DNA of 64,000 bases from Spizellomyces punctatus DAOM BR117 (lineage: Eukaryota; Chytridiomycota; Chytridiomycetes; Spizellomycetales; Spizellomycetaceae). Location: the NCBI RefSeq assembly GCF_000182565.1, contig NW_015971545.1, positions 351,373 through 415,372 on the forward strand, in the 5' to 3' direction. This document shows positions 22,001 through 38,412 of this stretch, in pieces; the stretch's first letter is position 1, and each line of letters opens with the position of its first letter. Under the pieces are notes generated by a model. That model made no database searches. It had not been told where the DNA came from and saw only the letters and a program-made list of their open reading frames with translations. A program made the translations under genes and the position numbers.

Positions 22001-24981
22001 ATGCCGAATACGATAGACGAATGTGTCAAGCAGCTTTTGGCTTTCAACGACCAGTTGCGACAGCAGCAAGCTTCCCTCCGAAACTTGCAGGGCCAAATGA
22101 ACTTGCTAATGTTGCAAGTGCAAGCGGTCGTCGACTCGGACAATCCAAATGACCCATGCTTAGCGGTACCGCCAAACATCCAATGCAGCCCTCAAATGGT
22201 CAGAGATGTCAGCACTACCTCACCTTATCCAACCTCACCGCTCATGGACGAAGAGGTAGAGCGAGCCATCAGCATGCAGTTTGATGCTGCCTCCGATATT
22301 GCCAGCGCCAGAACGCCCCCCTATGGACCTTCCGGTTTGCTCAAATCAATGTCCGGTGTTAGCGTGAGGGGACTTTTTGGCATGATTCGAAGTAAGACTG
22401 GCGACATATTTTTGGGTTCCGACGGCTCTTCAGGGCACAAAACGGCCTCACGCATTGGCTTGGCGACGATGAAAGCTATAAGCCGCGAGACGGTCAAATC
22501 TGAAAAACCCCATTGGCGTTCTATCAATAGCGTTCACACTGAAACAAGAGACATGCGGAAAAGAAGCATAACAGATCAACTTAAACCGCATTTTACTCTA
22601 GATACTTCAAGCAAGATTGACTTGAGTGAACGGAGTGAGAGCATGTCAAAATCCTTGGAGAGTCACGGTACGTAGTCTCTCCCATCTCTTCACCCAGCCC
22701 GTACTGTATGATAACTTTGTGGTATCGAACAGAATCCCTACATCAAGGATGCCCTCAAATTATCTTTTCACGAGGTAACACTACCAAAACCTGCATGAAG
22801 GCACAATTGTCTTTGCTGATCAAGGTGACTCTTGTACTGCAGAAAACGATGATTTGGAGGCTCAGGACGCAAATGATATTCGTAAGGAGGCCAGCAAAAG
22901 TGTCGTCCATCTTACGCCCCAACCAGAACCACCGGCGCCAATTCGAAAACCAGTTCCCGCAGCATCAGAGACAAAGTTGCAACGTCCCAGTCTGATTTCG
23001 AGTCTATATCTGATATATTGTGCCGTTCCTCGGTACAATGAATTCGGAGCTAAACTACTGGACACTGAGTTTGCCGTCCTGTTTAGCCAAGTGGATAATT
23101 ACAACGCCTCGCACCTTTTACACCCACGGTCCGAATTCCGAACGTACTGGGATTTTTCAATGTCGTGTGCGTCATCTGGCTTTTTATTCCGTTGATGAAT
23201 CAAACAAAACTGTTCTAACCTATGGAATATGTTTAGTTTTATATCTCATCATGCTGTTCGTCATTCCTATATCGGTCGGATTCCCAAAGGCGCAAGTGAA
23301 TATGACGCCCTTCAGCATCAGCTTCACCTTCTTCTTCGCATGTGATAATTTAATTAATCTGTTTACTATTGCCTACCGCGAGGGTCTTCCATTAAGCACA
23401 TGGGAGTCCTGCAAACGCTACCTATCTGGTCGATTCGCCCTAGATTTGTTCACAGCCCTCCCTTTGGATATCGTTTTCGCCGGATCCGATATACCCTACC
23501 CAGAGTGTTTCTTGCTTCTTCGCCTGTTCCGATTATGGAGCCTGTACACGATAGTTGTTTCCAATCCTTTGCATGGTCGCTTCAGCAACTGGTTCCAGCA
23601 TGCCCTCGGTGTGGGTGGAAGTTTCATGAGTGTATGGCTCTTTGGTGCACTACTACTCATTTATTTGCATCTGTATGCGTGCGGGACCTTTTTGATGGGA
23701 AAATTGACCGGATACGTCAGTTGGGCGAATCTCCCGACCGTGCTAGAGAAATCTCCGAGTGAGCAATATACCTGGGCCTTTTTCGCGGCTATCGGAAACA
23801 CCTTTCCCATCACTGGCTTCAGGTACGGGGGATAAAAAAGTTTCGATGACAAATTTCAACTGAGCGCCGCTCTCTTACTGAGGCCATCTACAGGCCAACT
23901 ACCGCCTTGGAGCAATGGACTACGATCATATGTTGCCTAGTCGGTGCTCTGTTGTACGCTTCCCTCGTCGGTACAATTTCGTCCTTCAGCTTTGGTCTAG
24001 ACTCTTCCGGTCGGATGTATAAACAGAAGATGGACGAAGTCAACGAGTACATGGCCTACAAAAATCTCGGCGATACCCTCAAACGCAAAGTACGATCATT
24101 CTTTCAACTCAAATACAGGGGAAAGTACTTTGATGAAGCGAGCATTCTGAAAGAATTGAATGATAGCTTGCGGCAGGTAACATTTCTCCAAAACCGGAGA
24201 AGGACCATCCTTCAATCCATCATTGATGAATTGTCCCGCGTCCAGGAAATCACTATTCACAATTGTAGAGACCTCATTGCCAAAGTAAACTTTTTATCCC
24301 GCAACGTTGGTGACGGTCGAGATCTCGATTTCCTTGGGCGTATCGCGAATGCACTCAAGGCTGTATACTACATCAAAGGAGATACGATATTTGAACAAGG
24401 AAAAGTAGGTTTACATGGATTGACCAGATGGTACACCTGACTTTAACTAACAACTACCTCTTTCAAAAAAGGTTGGAAACGAAATGTACTTTATTCTGTC
24501 AGGAATGGTCGAAATCATCGTTGCAAATAACCGCGTCGCAACATTATCAGATGGTGCCTTCTTTGGGGAAGTCGCCTTGCTAGGCCAAGTCCCTCGCACA
24601 GCGACAATTCGCGCCGCTGCCGATACTGTCGCTTATCGTCTCGACAGGTCTGACTTTGAAGCCATCTTGGCTGACTTTGACGATATGGCTATTAGAATTC
24701 GACTGGTGTATGAAGAGAGGATGGCCAAAGTTAGGAAGGAAAAGGAAATGGTGGCCAACCAGCAAGTAAATGAACCCAGTAAGAATGACAAGATTCCGGT
24801 TCCAGCAGAAAAGCCTGCTGGGATGAAGCCATCCGATGTGGGTGATCGCTTGCAGGTTTTTTATTTGCAGTCATATCGGCTTAAAAGAACATTTGATTCG
24901 ACATTTAGGTTGACGAAGAGCAAGCATAGTTATATAGCATATATACCCCACTGGGAGGACAATCTCGCATGGCCAAATTAG
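22001..24981 (+). CDS. Cyclic-nucleotide-gated (CNG/HCN-like) ion channel
   Basis: Six exons by eye (22001-22667, 22733-22774, 22843-23166, 23237-23822, 23894-24404, 24472-24981) give 879 residues. A short N-terminal coiled coil (QLRQQQASLRNLQGQMNLL) and disordered linker precede LLHPRSEFRTYWDFSMS, the start of S1. S4 (LLLRLFRLWSLYTIV) has few basic residues, suggesting weak voltage sensing. The pore reads AIGNTFPITGFRPTTALEQW, without the GYG potassium signature. The C-linker (KQKMDEVNEYMAYKNLGDTL) and cyclic-nucleotide-binding domain follow, with phosphate-binding cassette GEVALLGQVPRTATIRA. A Thr after the conserved Arg resembles cGMP-binding sites more than the Ala of PKA. It likely sits in the plasma or flagellar membrane and converts cyclic-nucleotide levels into current. 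Confidence 0.92.
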
Positions 24982-25214
24982 GAAGGGGCAGGTTCTGACA
25001 TGCGCTGGAAAAGCGGTTGTCGTATTCGCTCAGCATAATAATTATTGCACGGCCCAAATATTGGATACCCATTTGGTGATGGGCTACACTACAAAATGAA
25101 ATCATCGCACCTTGCAATCGTGAGTGTTTCCCTCTCATCACGCACAATGATATGTGATCCAGACTCTAATGGCGAAAAGCTTGTCAAAAGGAATGTTGAG
25201 CATCCATTGGCAAG

Positions 25215-25296
25215 TGCACGCTGTGAGATTCGAACTCACGCCTCTTTCGAGACTGGAACTTGAGACCAGCTCCTTAGACCGCTCGGACAAGCGTGC
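25215..25296 (-). tRNA. tRNA-Leu (anticodon CAA), second copy
   Basis: The reverse complement is identical over all 82 nt to the tRNA at 10194-10275, including variable arm and discriminator base. A few flanking bases on both sides (TTTCAACA before, CTTGCC after) are also shared, which suggests a duplication. Confidence 0.93.
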
Positions 25297-26854
25297 TGTT
25301 GAAATTGCAAGTCGCTATGCTTTACAGGACGGGAATGAAAAGCACAGCAGGTAAACAGCAGGTAATGAAGGGCGATAAGAAATTTCGCTATGCCAATAAC
25401 TGTCAGCAATTATGGAGTAATGGGGGGCCGCACGTTTTGCACCCAACTTTATATATCAAGTCGCTCATAAGAACAGCAAAAAATAAAAGAAATCCGGTTT
25501 GAACACAATGAGGAATACAAGCAGATTAAGCGGTAAACTCTTGAATGGAATAATCACAAACGGCACCAACGTCTGCGGCGCTTTAACGGCGAGCCGGGGG
25601 TCTCGGAGCAATATTTTATGGAACGGGTAACTCTAAGTTAAAACAAACATGCAATGGCTGGGGGGCTGAGGGGAGTGTGATCTTTTACAAGTTAGGGCTG
25701 AATCGGGGCGTTCAAAAAAACCAAGTTTCACACTCACCACTTGTCTCCAATTGCATTCAAACGCGTTTCATGTGGTTCCACAACCAGTGCATGAGAATGG
25801 AATTCAGAATGGAATCTATTGTCAAGTGGATGGAATGCACTTTATAACCTGATAAGATTTGTTGGAATGCCTCGATTTCAATTGTGTTGCATTTTAGTTA
25901 TCGAGTCTTTTTGTTCTTGTTCTTTGCCCAAAACAAGCTCGATTGCTCAAGATTATATATGAATGCAAAAGGGACCCTCCCCCGCAAAACACACACACAC
26001 ACACTCACGAACGGACTTGCAGCGCATCTGACGACATTCATTCCCTGGGTGTGTCATATCGATACATAGCGCTTTGCTGAGTACAGTTGTAAAAAAGTTA
26101 TTAAAAGTCGAGAAAGAACGTACGAAATCTCTCAAGTTGCTGAAAAGCAAGGTTGACCAACCTCATTCAACAACACAAGAAACAACTCTCAACACACACA
26201 CACAAGAGATTGTTGAAGGCTCAGCATAAAATCGAATTGGAAAAAAGAAAAGGAGGTAAAAAGGCGGTTAAAATGCCACGTTTTGATGAGTTAATGGAAT
26301 TTTCAATTAATTTCCTTCTCCTCGACAGGAGGTGAACAGTGTGGTTGGGCTTTTTCAACATTTTGAACAACTCCTTTACTATTTGGCACTGCCCATTACG
26401 TAGGTATTTTTGATGCGCTCGAGGGTGTCAAAAGCCTTCTTTTGCTCGCCGTGTTTTTTACGCGTTCTTCTTGGAACACTTTAACTGAAATCACACATGT
26501 TTATCCCTTTCCTTCCACACGCCAGTTCCCTCGCACGATTCGTAAAATACCCCGCACTGTCCCGATTGACGTGCGCTGCATTTGACAGTGGAAAAGCCCT
26601 GAAAGCCCAATATTTGACATCGCGTTCCCCCTCTTACAAGGTTGCAACTCTGGTTAAAGGTGCTTTGTCGTTTTTCTGCGCAGTATCGAAAACGGATCTG
26701 TCGGTATGTATGACGCTTGTCAATTGCTACTCTCGGTGAAAGCTCTATAAAGACGCCGCGTGTTCACTTGGTTCTCCATCATTGACCAATCTCTCCATTC
26801 TCCACTTTGAAGACAGTGCTCACCCAACATTGCTCTCGTGCAGCCAACCATCTC
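25297..26854. other. Long gene-poor interval
   Basis: No convincing gene was found in about 1.5 kb. It contains two short (AC)n microsatellites (about 25989-26005 and 26191-26205). The right end is the 5' flank of the 26855 gene. Confidence 0.5.
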
Positions 26855-28012
26855 ATGTTTCGCTTCTTCAAATCACGCAAGGCTCAGTCGAGCAAAGTAG
26901 AGTCGGCCCAATCAGGTTCGACCAAATCAGGGCCAGTGACGGTTATCGAAGCAGCTGTCAAATCCGCAAACCCAACACCCTCCATTCCAAGTTTGCAAAA
27001 CATCACTGTCCAGCCTCCGGATTCAGCCGAATCACTAAAGAACTCATACAAGACCTCCTCGTTGCCATCCTTTACTACGGACAAGTCTGCATCCAATGGG
27101 CTCCAGCAGCAGCCCAATAGCGCCCGGCGCGAGTGGCGTCAGAGGAGGGCATCTCTCATGGTTGTTCCTCCTCCTACCCCAGCCCCCACGCCACCAACTC
27201 CGACCTCGAAGCCTGCTCCTGACATGAAACAAGCGAAAGCCCGACCTCTTTCCGCAATTGTGGAACCTTCCAGGACGAGAACTGGGACAGCTGGCGAAAA
27301 TCCACATCACAGGCGCCGCAGATCATCTGTTATTGATCCTTCGACTTTGAAATTTCCGGAACTAAATAAGAGTACCGACATGACTCTCCGTGAGAAACCG
27401 ACATACACCCGGGCCGATTCTGCTGTCTCCCTCGTATCATCCTCCCAAAGTTCCAACGACGACAACGAGAATATCGCATTGGGTCTGCTGTCAAAAGCAT
27501 CACATTTCCTACCACCGGCGCTATCTGCTGACAAACAGAGACGACTGAGCCAAATTCCAGCCATTCCACCCGCTCCTATGCCACCCACCATGACTCCGTT
27601 TCCGCAGCTGGCGCTCGAAGACGACGATGAACTCCCGTTATTCATTGTTCAACAGGGTCTCACTGACAAAAGCGGCAAACGCGGACTACAATCTACTACT
27701 TTATCCACCAATACTGACAAGCCAAAGCATCGCCGCCATTCTCGAACTTCATCTTTTCACGCCGTCAATGTAGAGTCAGCAAACGCTTCAGTTAAACGTA
27801 GCAGAAGGTCGAGCATGTCGAGCATGAGTTCGGACTGCGTCAAAGTGACGGTTCCTCATCAGAATTATTATATGCCGATGCAATGTTCTCGAGCGTACGG
27901 TCAGCAGCGGACGACATTTGTAGATCTCAACGCAGATATTCAGGCATATGCACCTCTTCTTGCGCAGCAATATGGTTCTTGGATGGGTACTGTGGGGATG
28001 GTGAAGCAATGA
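26855..28012 (+). CDS. Unrecognised Ser/Pro-rich protein
   Basis: An intronless 385-residue ORF; the ATG at 26855 is the first in frame. The protein starts MFRFFKSRKAQSSK and is mostly low-complexity, rich in Ser, Pro, Thr and Arg, with a proline cluster (VVPPPTPAPTPPTPTSKPAP), an acidic patch (LALEDDDELPLF) and basic-Ser stretches that look like phosphorylation sites (RRRSSVID, KRSRRSSMSSMSS). The C-terminus is less biased and aromatic (HQNYYMPMQCSRAYGQQ). No domain, signal peptide or TM segment was recognised. The bias suggests an intrinsically disordered regulatory or adaptor protein. Confidence 0.6.
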   Translation: MFRFFKSRKAQSSKVESAQSGSTKSGPVTVIEAAVKSANPTPSIPSLQNITVQPPDSAESLKNSYKTSSLPSFTTDKSASNGLQQQPNSARREWRQRRASLMVVPPPTPAPTPPTPTSKPAPDMKQAKARPLSAIVEPSRTRTGTAGENPHHRRRRSSVIDPSTLKFPELNKSTDMTLREKPTYTRADSAVSLVSSSQSSNDDNENIALGLLSKASHFLPPALSADKQRRLSQIPAIPPAPMPPTMTPFPQLALEDDDELPLFIVQQGLTDKSGKRGLQSTTLSTNTDKPKHRRHSRTSSFHAVNVESANASVKRSRRSSMSSMSSDCVKVTVPHQNYYMPMQCSRAYGQQRTTFVDLNADIQAYAPLLAQQYGSWMGTVGMVKQ

Positions 28013-28449
28013 TTTTATAATTGTAATTATGCCAGCAGTGATTGAATTTAGGGATTGGCTTTTATCTTTCAGTATATATTGCATCCAAGTAATAGATCGC
28101 TATTAGGTTGTTCATAAACAAACCCCTTTATTGTTCTCCTTGTGCGGTAATCCGCCACCTTTCTCATTCAGAATAAAACCGTGACCTGAATATTCGATAG
28201 ACCTGAAGGGCTTGCGGCTGCCTTGCCAGAATCCAGACTACTAGCTTGCGGGTTCTGTAACCCCCACACAAGTTGACAGGGACGGCCTGCAGGTTGGGAA
28301 TGAGACAAGCATACATGGATATTCTCTCAATTCAGATGCCTTGCCATGATGTTTGCAAGCTTGTAAACCAAGTAAATCAGCGCTTTGAACACTTGTGTGG
28401 TTGGAGGTGTTCAAATCCGACAAGTCGGTTGCCAAGAGCGGTTGCTACC

Positions 28450-28815
28450 CTATCCGGTTAAAAATTTGCGAACCTGGTCATGCAAATTTATTCGGTGGCA
28501 CAGCTGCTCATCCATTCCCCCCCTTGTTGACGAAAGTGGAACGAAACCTCTCCCGTCAACACCAACTTGTCGTTTTGTTGAAATCTCGTCGACATTTTGC
28601 AGTTTGTTCTTCCTCGCATTTCTCGTCCATTGAACTAGGGGAATTGCCTGTCGCTCGGAGCTTCCAAATATTCTCTGCAAATAACGTTCCGTCAGAGTTG
28701 CATTCACCTGCCGGTCGGTTGTTAATCCGAGTGAAATCGATTTGACATTGTTTCGCAATTGTTGGAGCAGTTTCCAATTACTAGGTAGGTTCAGACAGGG
28801 ACGAATATTAGACAT
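28450..28815 (-). CDS. Possible small protein, unrecognised
   Basis: A 121-codon ORF with ATG start, divergent from the BTG/Tob gene. It is basic (CLNLPSNWKLLQQLRNNVKS near the start) with no low complexity and no motif I recognise. It could be a small mitochondrial or nuclear protein or a chance ORF. Confidence 0.25.
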   Translation of the reverse strand: MSNIRPCLNLPSNWKLLQQLRNNVKSISLGLTTDRQVNATLTERYLQRIFGSSERQAIPLVQWTRNARKNKLQNVDEISTKRQVGVDGRGFVPLSSTRGGMDEQLCHRINLHDQVRKFLTG

Positions 28816-29040
28816 AGTTTGGACTTTCTGAAATATACTATAATGTCTGCGGGCATAGCGTTTGAACTGACATTTGTTCCTCTCCCCAGCATTACTGGTA
28901 CCGGCGGAAAAGCGTACCACAAGCACCGCATACTCTTTTATTTGCTACAAAAATAGGCCTCAGTCAATCAAAGGAAGAAAAAGGATCATCATCTCATCCG
29001 CACATTTCCCGTCATCCCCTTGCCCCGAGCGGTTGTTCCC

Positions 29041-29691
29041 ATGTATACCGAAGTGCGAACAGCAGCCACGTTTCTCGCCAAATTCCTGCAAAGCAAATCC
29101 TCATCTGCTTCCGCAACGGCAGAACGTCTACTGACGTTTGAGCAGGCCCTTGTGGATCGGCTGATGGAAAGATTCAAAGGACATTGGGATCCGCAGCGGC
29201 CTTGTAAAGGAAACGCGTTTAGAGCAGTCTGTGTATTGAATGGAGTGGTGGATCGTGTTGTGGTGGAAGCGCTGATGGCTGCGGGAATAAAAGCAGAAGG
29301 TAAGTTCTCTCCGCCCAAAGAGCGAAAAGAGGATAGCAGTCCTTTCATCATGGTTCCGCCATCTAAGGTTCAACACTAACCCTCTTTATCAGAACTCAAC
29401 TTCCCAACAGAACTCGTGCTATGGATTGATCCACATTGCGTAAGTTATCGGATCGGCGATTTTGGCCAGGTCGTAACGGTATGGGAGAACAAGACTGCGT
29501 TAGATTCGGACGCTGTCGAGGTGCCCCATTTTTTCAAAACGAATAACCGGACGAGATCCCCGTCGTTCGGCCGCTCTCAAGCGCAGACGCCACCACCCAT
29601 GTCGCAAGGACAACCCCAGACCCCCCCACCTTTATCTTCCATGCACCCCCACTCGCAATATCCTTATCAAAAAGCCGTGATGGCCAATTGA
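29041..29691 (+). CDS. BTG/Tob family anti-proliferative protein
   Basis: Two exons (29041-29299, 29393-29691; intron 93 nt) encode 185 residues. The APRO domain spans about residues 1-115. It starts MYTEVRTAATFLAKFL and contains the box A-like segment ERFKGHWDPQRPCKGNAFRA and the box B-like segment ELVLWIDPHCVSYRIGDFG. In animals these bind the CAF1/CCR4 deadenylase and promote mRNA decay and cell-cycle exit. The C-terminal 70 residues are Pro/Gln-rich (TPPPMSQGQPQTPPPL). BTG/Tob proteins are typical of animals but also occur in early-diverging fungi. The deadenylase link is from the family. Confidence 0.88.
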
Positions 29692-30395
29692 TTTTTTTGT
29701 TATGAATTATCACTCTGTGTCTCTTATCTTGTGTAAGATGGATCTTCTGCTGTACAAAGTTTGTATTGTCATTAATTACATACAATCCGTTTTATGTCTG
29801 TGTTTTCTGTGGGCGATTGATGCTTGCGATGGATTACCATCTTGTTGATGATTACCCTTTGTGATGTCGTCACGTGATAGAATGAAATGGAAATCAGAAC
29901 TGAATCGCTGCCTCCACTGGTGCCCAATCTATCCGAAAGGAAATCCATCTAGTTCCCACGTTCTGCATTACTTCTTTGTACAGCAAGAAACAGCCATTGC
30001 TGTGCAGTCATCGTTGCTTCTTGTCGTGATATAGGCAACACACTTCTCCAGGCGGATTACTTGTTCATATTCCCACGAGGTAAACTGCTTTTGTGTACGG
30101 GCGTTGTTTTCTCCGCTGGATGCGTTTTGATCGCTGAGCTGACATTTCCTTATGCCAATTGGCGTACAGAGTCTTTAATATACCCAAGGTAGTGGCGTTC
30201 TCACCCCAGTTCTTATGGTTGTGTTGTCGTTGTTCTCTGGTGCTGGGCACTTGAGGACGGTATATGAATGGGCAAGGACTTCGGGACTTGTGAGCTAATT
30301 GATATCGCACGGGCCAATTCCCGTTGCGGCGTGAGTAGAAGACATCTTTCTGACCCTGTGTATGCTTTTTCTGATCCTGTTGGGATAGCATTCGG
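29692..30395. other. Intergenic region
   Basis: 3' flank of the BTG/Tob gene and 5' flank of the RS-protein gene. ORFs on the minus strand here show no coding character. Confidence 0.5.
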
Positions 30396-33059
30396 ATGTG
30401 GGACGCGGGCGCTTACGATGTAAATTCCGCTAACGGATATGATCCTTCGTATTATGGAGCCGAATGGAATGGATATCAGGATGTTGGCGACCCGGCGCCG
30501 CCGGGAGTTGATCCTGCGCCCCCTGGAGTAGATCAAGGTTGGTGATCGATGACATGTTTTTTTACGTTCATTGACGTGTAAGCTGACAAGTTGTTTGCCA
30601 TGAATCTAGCTCAAGGTTGGTCAACAACAGGGCAACAATGGGCAGAACACACAGAGTCTGGGGCTCAGTCGGGTGTTCCCACCGCCAGCACAATAGAACC
30701 CGTAGTTGAGACCTCATCAGTGTCGACACTTCAAGCACCAGACTCTAATGGCAAAATTGATCCACCTAGCGCTGTAGCTGGTGCGGCAGCTGCTATACCG
30801 TCGGAAGGGGCTGAGGCAACGGCGTCTGCTGTGCAAGGAGATTGGTCACAGTACCAGGGGTATGACTATACGGCCTACAGTGGCTATGGATATTATGACC
30901 CTAACACCGCCTACTATGGAACCGCTGGATATCAGTATACGGGACAAGCTTATGGCCAATATTACGGTACTGCATATGCTGCTGCTGCGGGTATGGGTCC
31001 AGGCGATGGAAAGATCCTTTTGAGTGTCGAATATGGCTGCTAATCATCCGACATTCCTTGTAGCGGCCCCTAAAGAAATCCACAATCCTTTTGAAGAAAT
31101 GAAAAAGAAGCAAGTTGAAGAAGCGAAACCAGTTGAGAAGAAGGTTGTAGAGAAAAGGAAAGTTGTTGTTATCCGACCAAAGCTTGGCCCAAAGGACAAA
31201 CATGGCGTAAAATTGGAGAATGCTTCGGATCAGGAAAAGCTGGACAGCACAGAGAAAGAGCCTTCTGCAAGTAACGGCTGTGCTAATGGTCATAATCTGC
31301 AGAATGTAATACCTGTTGCTCGTCTTGATAAGCAACCTGAGCAGGGCGACGTGAGCGTTCAAGCTGCCCAGCTGGATATCAATGATCAGGTTGACAAACT
31401 GGTTAAAGAGGTACATGCGGCGAGAAGCTTGAAAGAAGATAATGGCCGGACTGCGAAGAAAGAGGTTAGTGCTAAACGGAATTCTCTTCCAAATTGATGG
31501 TCCAAGCGAGTACTTAGTAACCTGCTGTTATTAGCCTGCAGCGAGAGCCATGGCAGATGAGACTAGTAAGCCCACAGGTGCCGGCTCTTTGGAAGTCGCA
31601 TTGCAAGAAAAGGAAAATATAACAGGGGGTGGCGACGGCAGTTTAAAATACGGCGACCGAGCAGGCTCGATTAAAGACAACGACGCTGAGGTGAGAGCGC
31701 CTAGAGTTAATGGCGAAAAGATATTGGAGGAGGCGGCAGGTACGTCCTCGTTGGGGGCCCTTCCTGTACCAAGTGCTCTTTGCTGATAATCTTATTTCCA
31801 AAGATATGGATGTTGATCCCTCTGATGACGATGAACTCGTTCTGACAGATTCGGATGAACCGAAAGCATTACGGTCGCGGGTTCTAGCTGATAAACGAGC
31901 CGCCGCAGCGAACAACCGAGTTGAATTACGTATTGGTCAAGGCCGAACATCGTCGTCAGCAGCTGTTCCTTTCTTCGTGGAAGGAACAGACGTAAATGGA
32001 GATACCAAAGGGAGCAGAGTGTCCATGACAAGCAAGCAAATCAGTAGCCGAAATGCAGCAGCTGAAGCTTTAGCTGCTGCTCGGGCAGCAGCAGCTAACA
32101 TAAATAAAAGGGAGGGGTATCGTGATGATCACCGTCCACGGCGGGGACGAGGACGTGACAGGTACACTTCGAGACGGTATGGAAGGTACCGAAGGTCGTC
32201 ACGATCCCCGTCCATGTCTCGATCGCGGTCGCGTTCAAGGTCTCGTCCCCGGTCTCGTTCCATGTCCAAATCGCGTTCTCCTGACCGCCGCCGGCACAGC
32301 AATGGACGCACATTATCGCCGTCAAACTTATCTGCAGGCGACCGGTCATATCATTCAAAGCGCGATGTGCCGAGGCGCCGTTCGCCATCAGCTGAGTATC
32401 GTCCTTCGCAGACTAATCGTGACGCTAAGGGAAGGCGCGCCGACGTGCATGAGTTCCCGGCTTATTCCCACCACACTAGCGACATACGACGTGGAACCAA
32501 TGCGTTAGGACGTGACGGGGAAGAGCGTCCAATTCGTCGACGTTCCAGATCGCCATTGAAGCATTCTTTGGCTGAGCCGGGTTTAAGTTCGGATAGTGCG
32601 TCTGAGAGTGAGGCTGCAATTGGCATCGATGCTGCTAAGTTGTCCCGGAAGGAAGGCGATAAGTCTGGAGAACGCCATCACAGAGATAGTAGCAAACGCA
32701 GCAAGCACCGTCGTCACAAATCCAGCCGCAGTTCCCGTACGGAGAAACAGGACAGCGACACGGAATCCCTTCAACCAGAAGGAAAACTTTTAGACGATGC
32801 CTCTTTGGAAGCGGATGTCCGTCGTGAACATAAGACAAGTCCTAGCAGTGGCAGAAAAGAGCACAGAAGCAGCAAGCACAAGCACAGCCGTCACAAAAGC
32901 AGTCGGCATAAATCCAGTTCATCTAGCAAGCGCGAAGAAAACGAAGAGGGACGACACCGATCACGCCGTAAGCGTGAGGATGAGGAAACTCACGACGAAC
33001 GAGCAAAGAGGAGACGAGAGTTGGACGAGAAGGCAGACAGTGGGATCACCGTACATTAA
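30396..33059 (+). CDS. Tyr/Gly-rich, RS-domain nuclear protein
   Basis: Five exons by eye (30396-30537, 30610-30966, 31025-31464, 31535-31739, 31804-33059) give about 799 residues. The N-terminal 160 residues are prion-like, rich in Tyr, Gly and Ala (TAYSGYGYYDPNTAYYGTAG). A charged segment with IHNPFEEMKKK and KVVVIRPKLGPKDKHG follows. The C-terminal third is an SR/RS and KH-rich domain (SRSPSMSRSRSRSRSRPRSR; RSSKHKHSRHKSSRHKSS) like those of splicing factors. No RNA-recognition motif was seen, so a splicing-associated or speckle protein is inferred. The exon 2 donor is ambiguous: 30966 and 30990 both keep the frame. Confidence 0.7.
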
Positions 33060-33429
33060 CTAACCATGCATGGATATGTGTAGGATTTCCATCTTGTGAA
33101 CACGGTGGCCAGTGGTTTGCAACGGAAAGGGCCAGACATTGTATTCTAATTCTTTGAAATATCATCATGTGCCTTTCTTCTCTTGGATGTGCCATTTCAT
33201 GAAATGTGTTCTGTTTATCATATCCATGTGCCTATGTAGTTATTTCATATTCAGTTCATTCTTCCTCCTCTTCTGTCGCGTGGCTTGGGTCCTCTTCGGA
33301 CGATCACAGTCTTCGGACAACCTAGAGTGGCACAGCACTTGTCGGGGCGATCGACGTTGGCTTCTGGTGCGCATCGACGACTTGTCCATATCACAACGTA
33401 GTTCAAGTAAGGGACTAGACTTTTAAAAC

Positions 33430-38162
<4,733 letters not shown>

Positions 38163-38412
38163 GAATACGAGATATTGGGGATGGTGATTGTATATAATTT
38201 GCATAAAGAAAAGCAGCAAGTGTCGCATGCATAAGCTTGGGTTTTGTAAAAATGTCTACGGGTTCACAAAGGAAGGAGGAAAGTCCCCTGACGTTAGACT
38301 CTCACTGCCAGATAACAAAATAACGAACGCTATAAAGAAATTGGCATCACATTAACGCCGTAAGCGCTTTTGTCAAATCAAAATAATAATAAAAAAAAAA
38401 TCTAGTGTCAAA

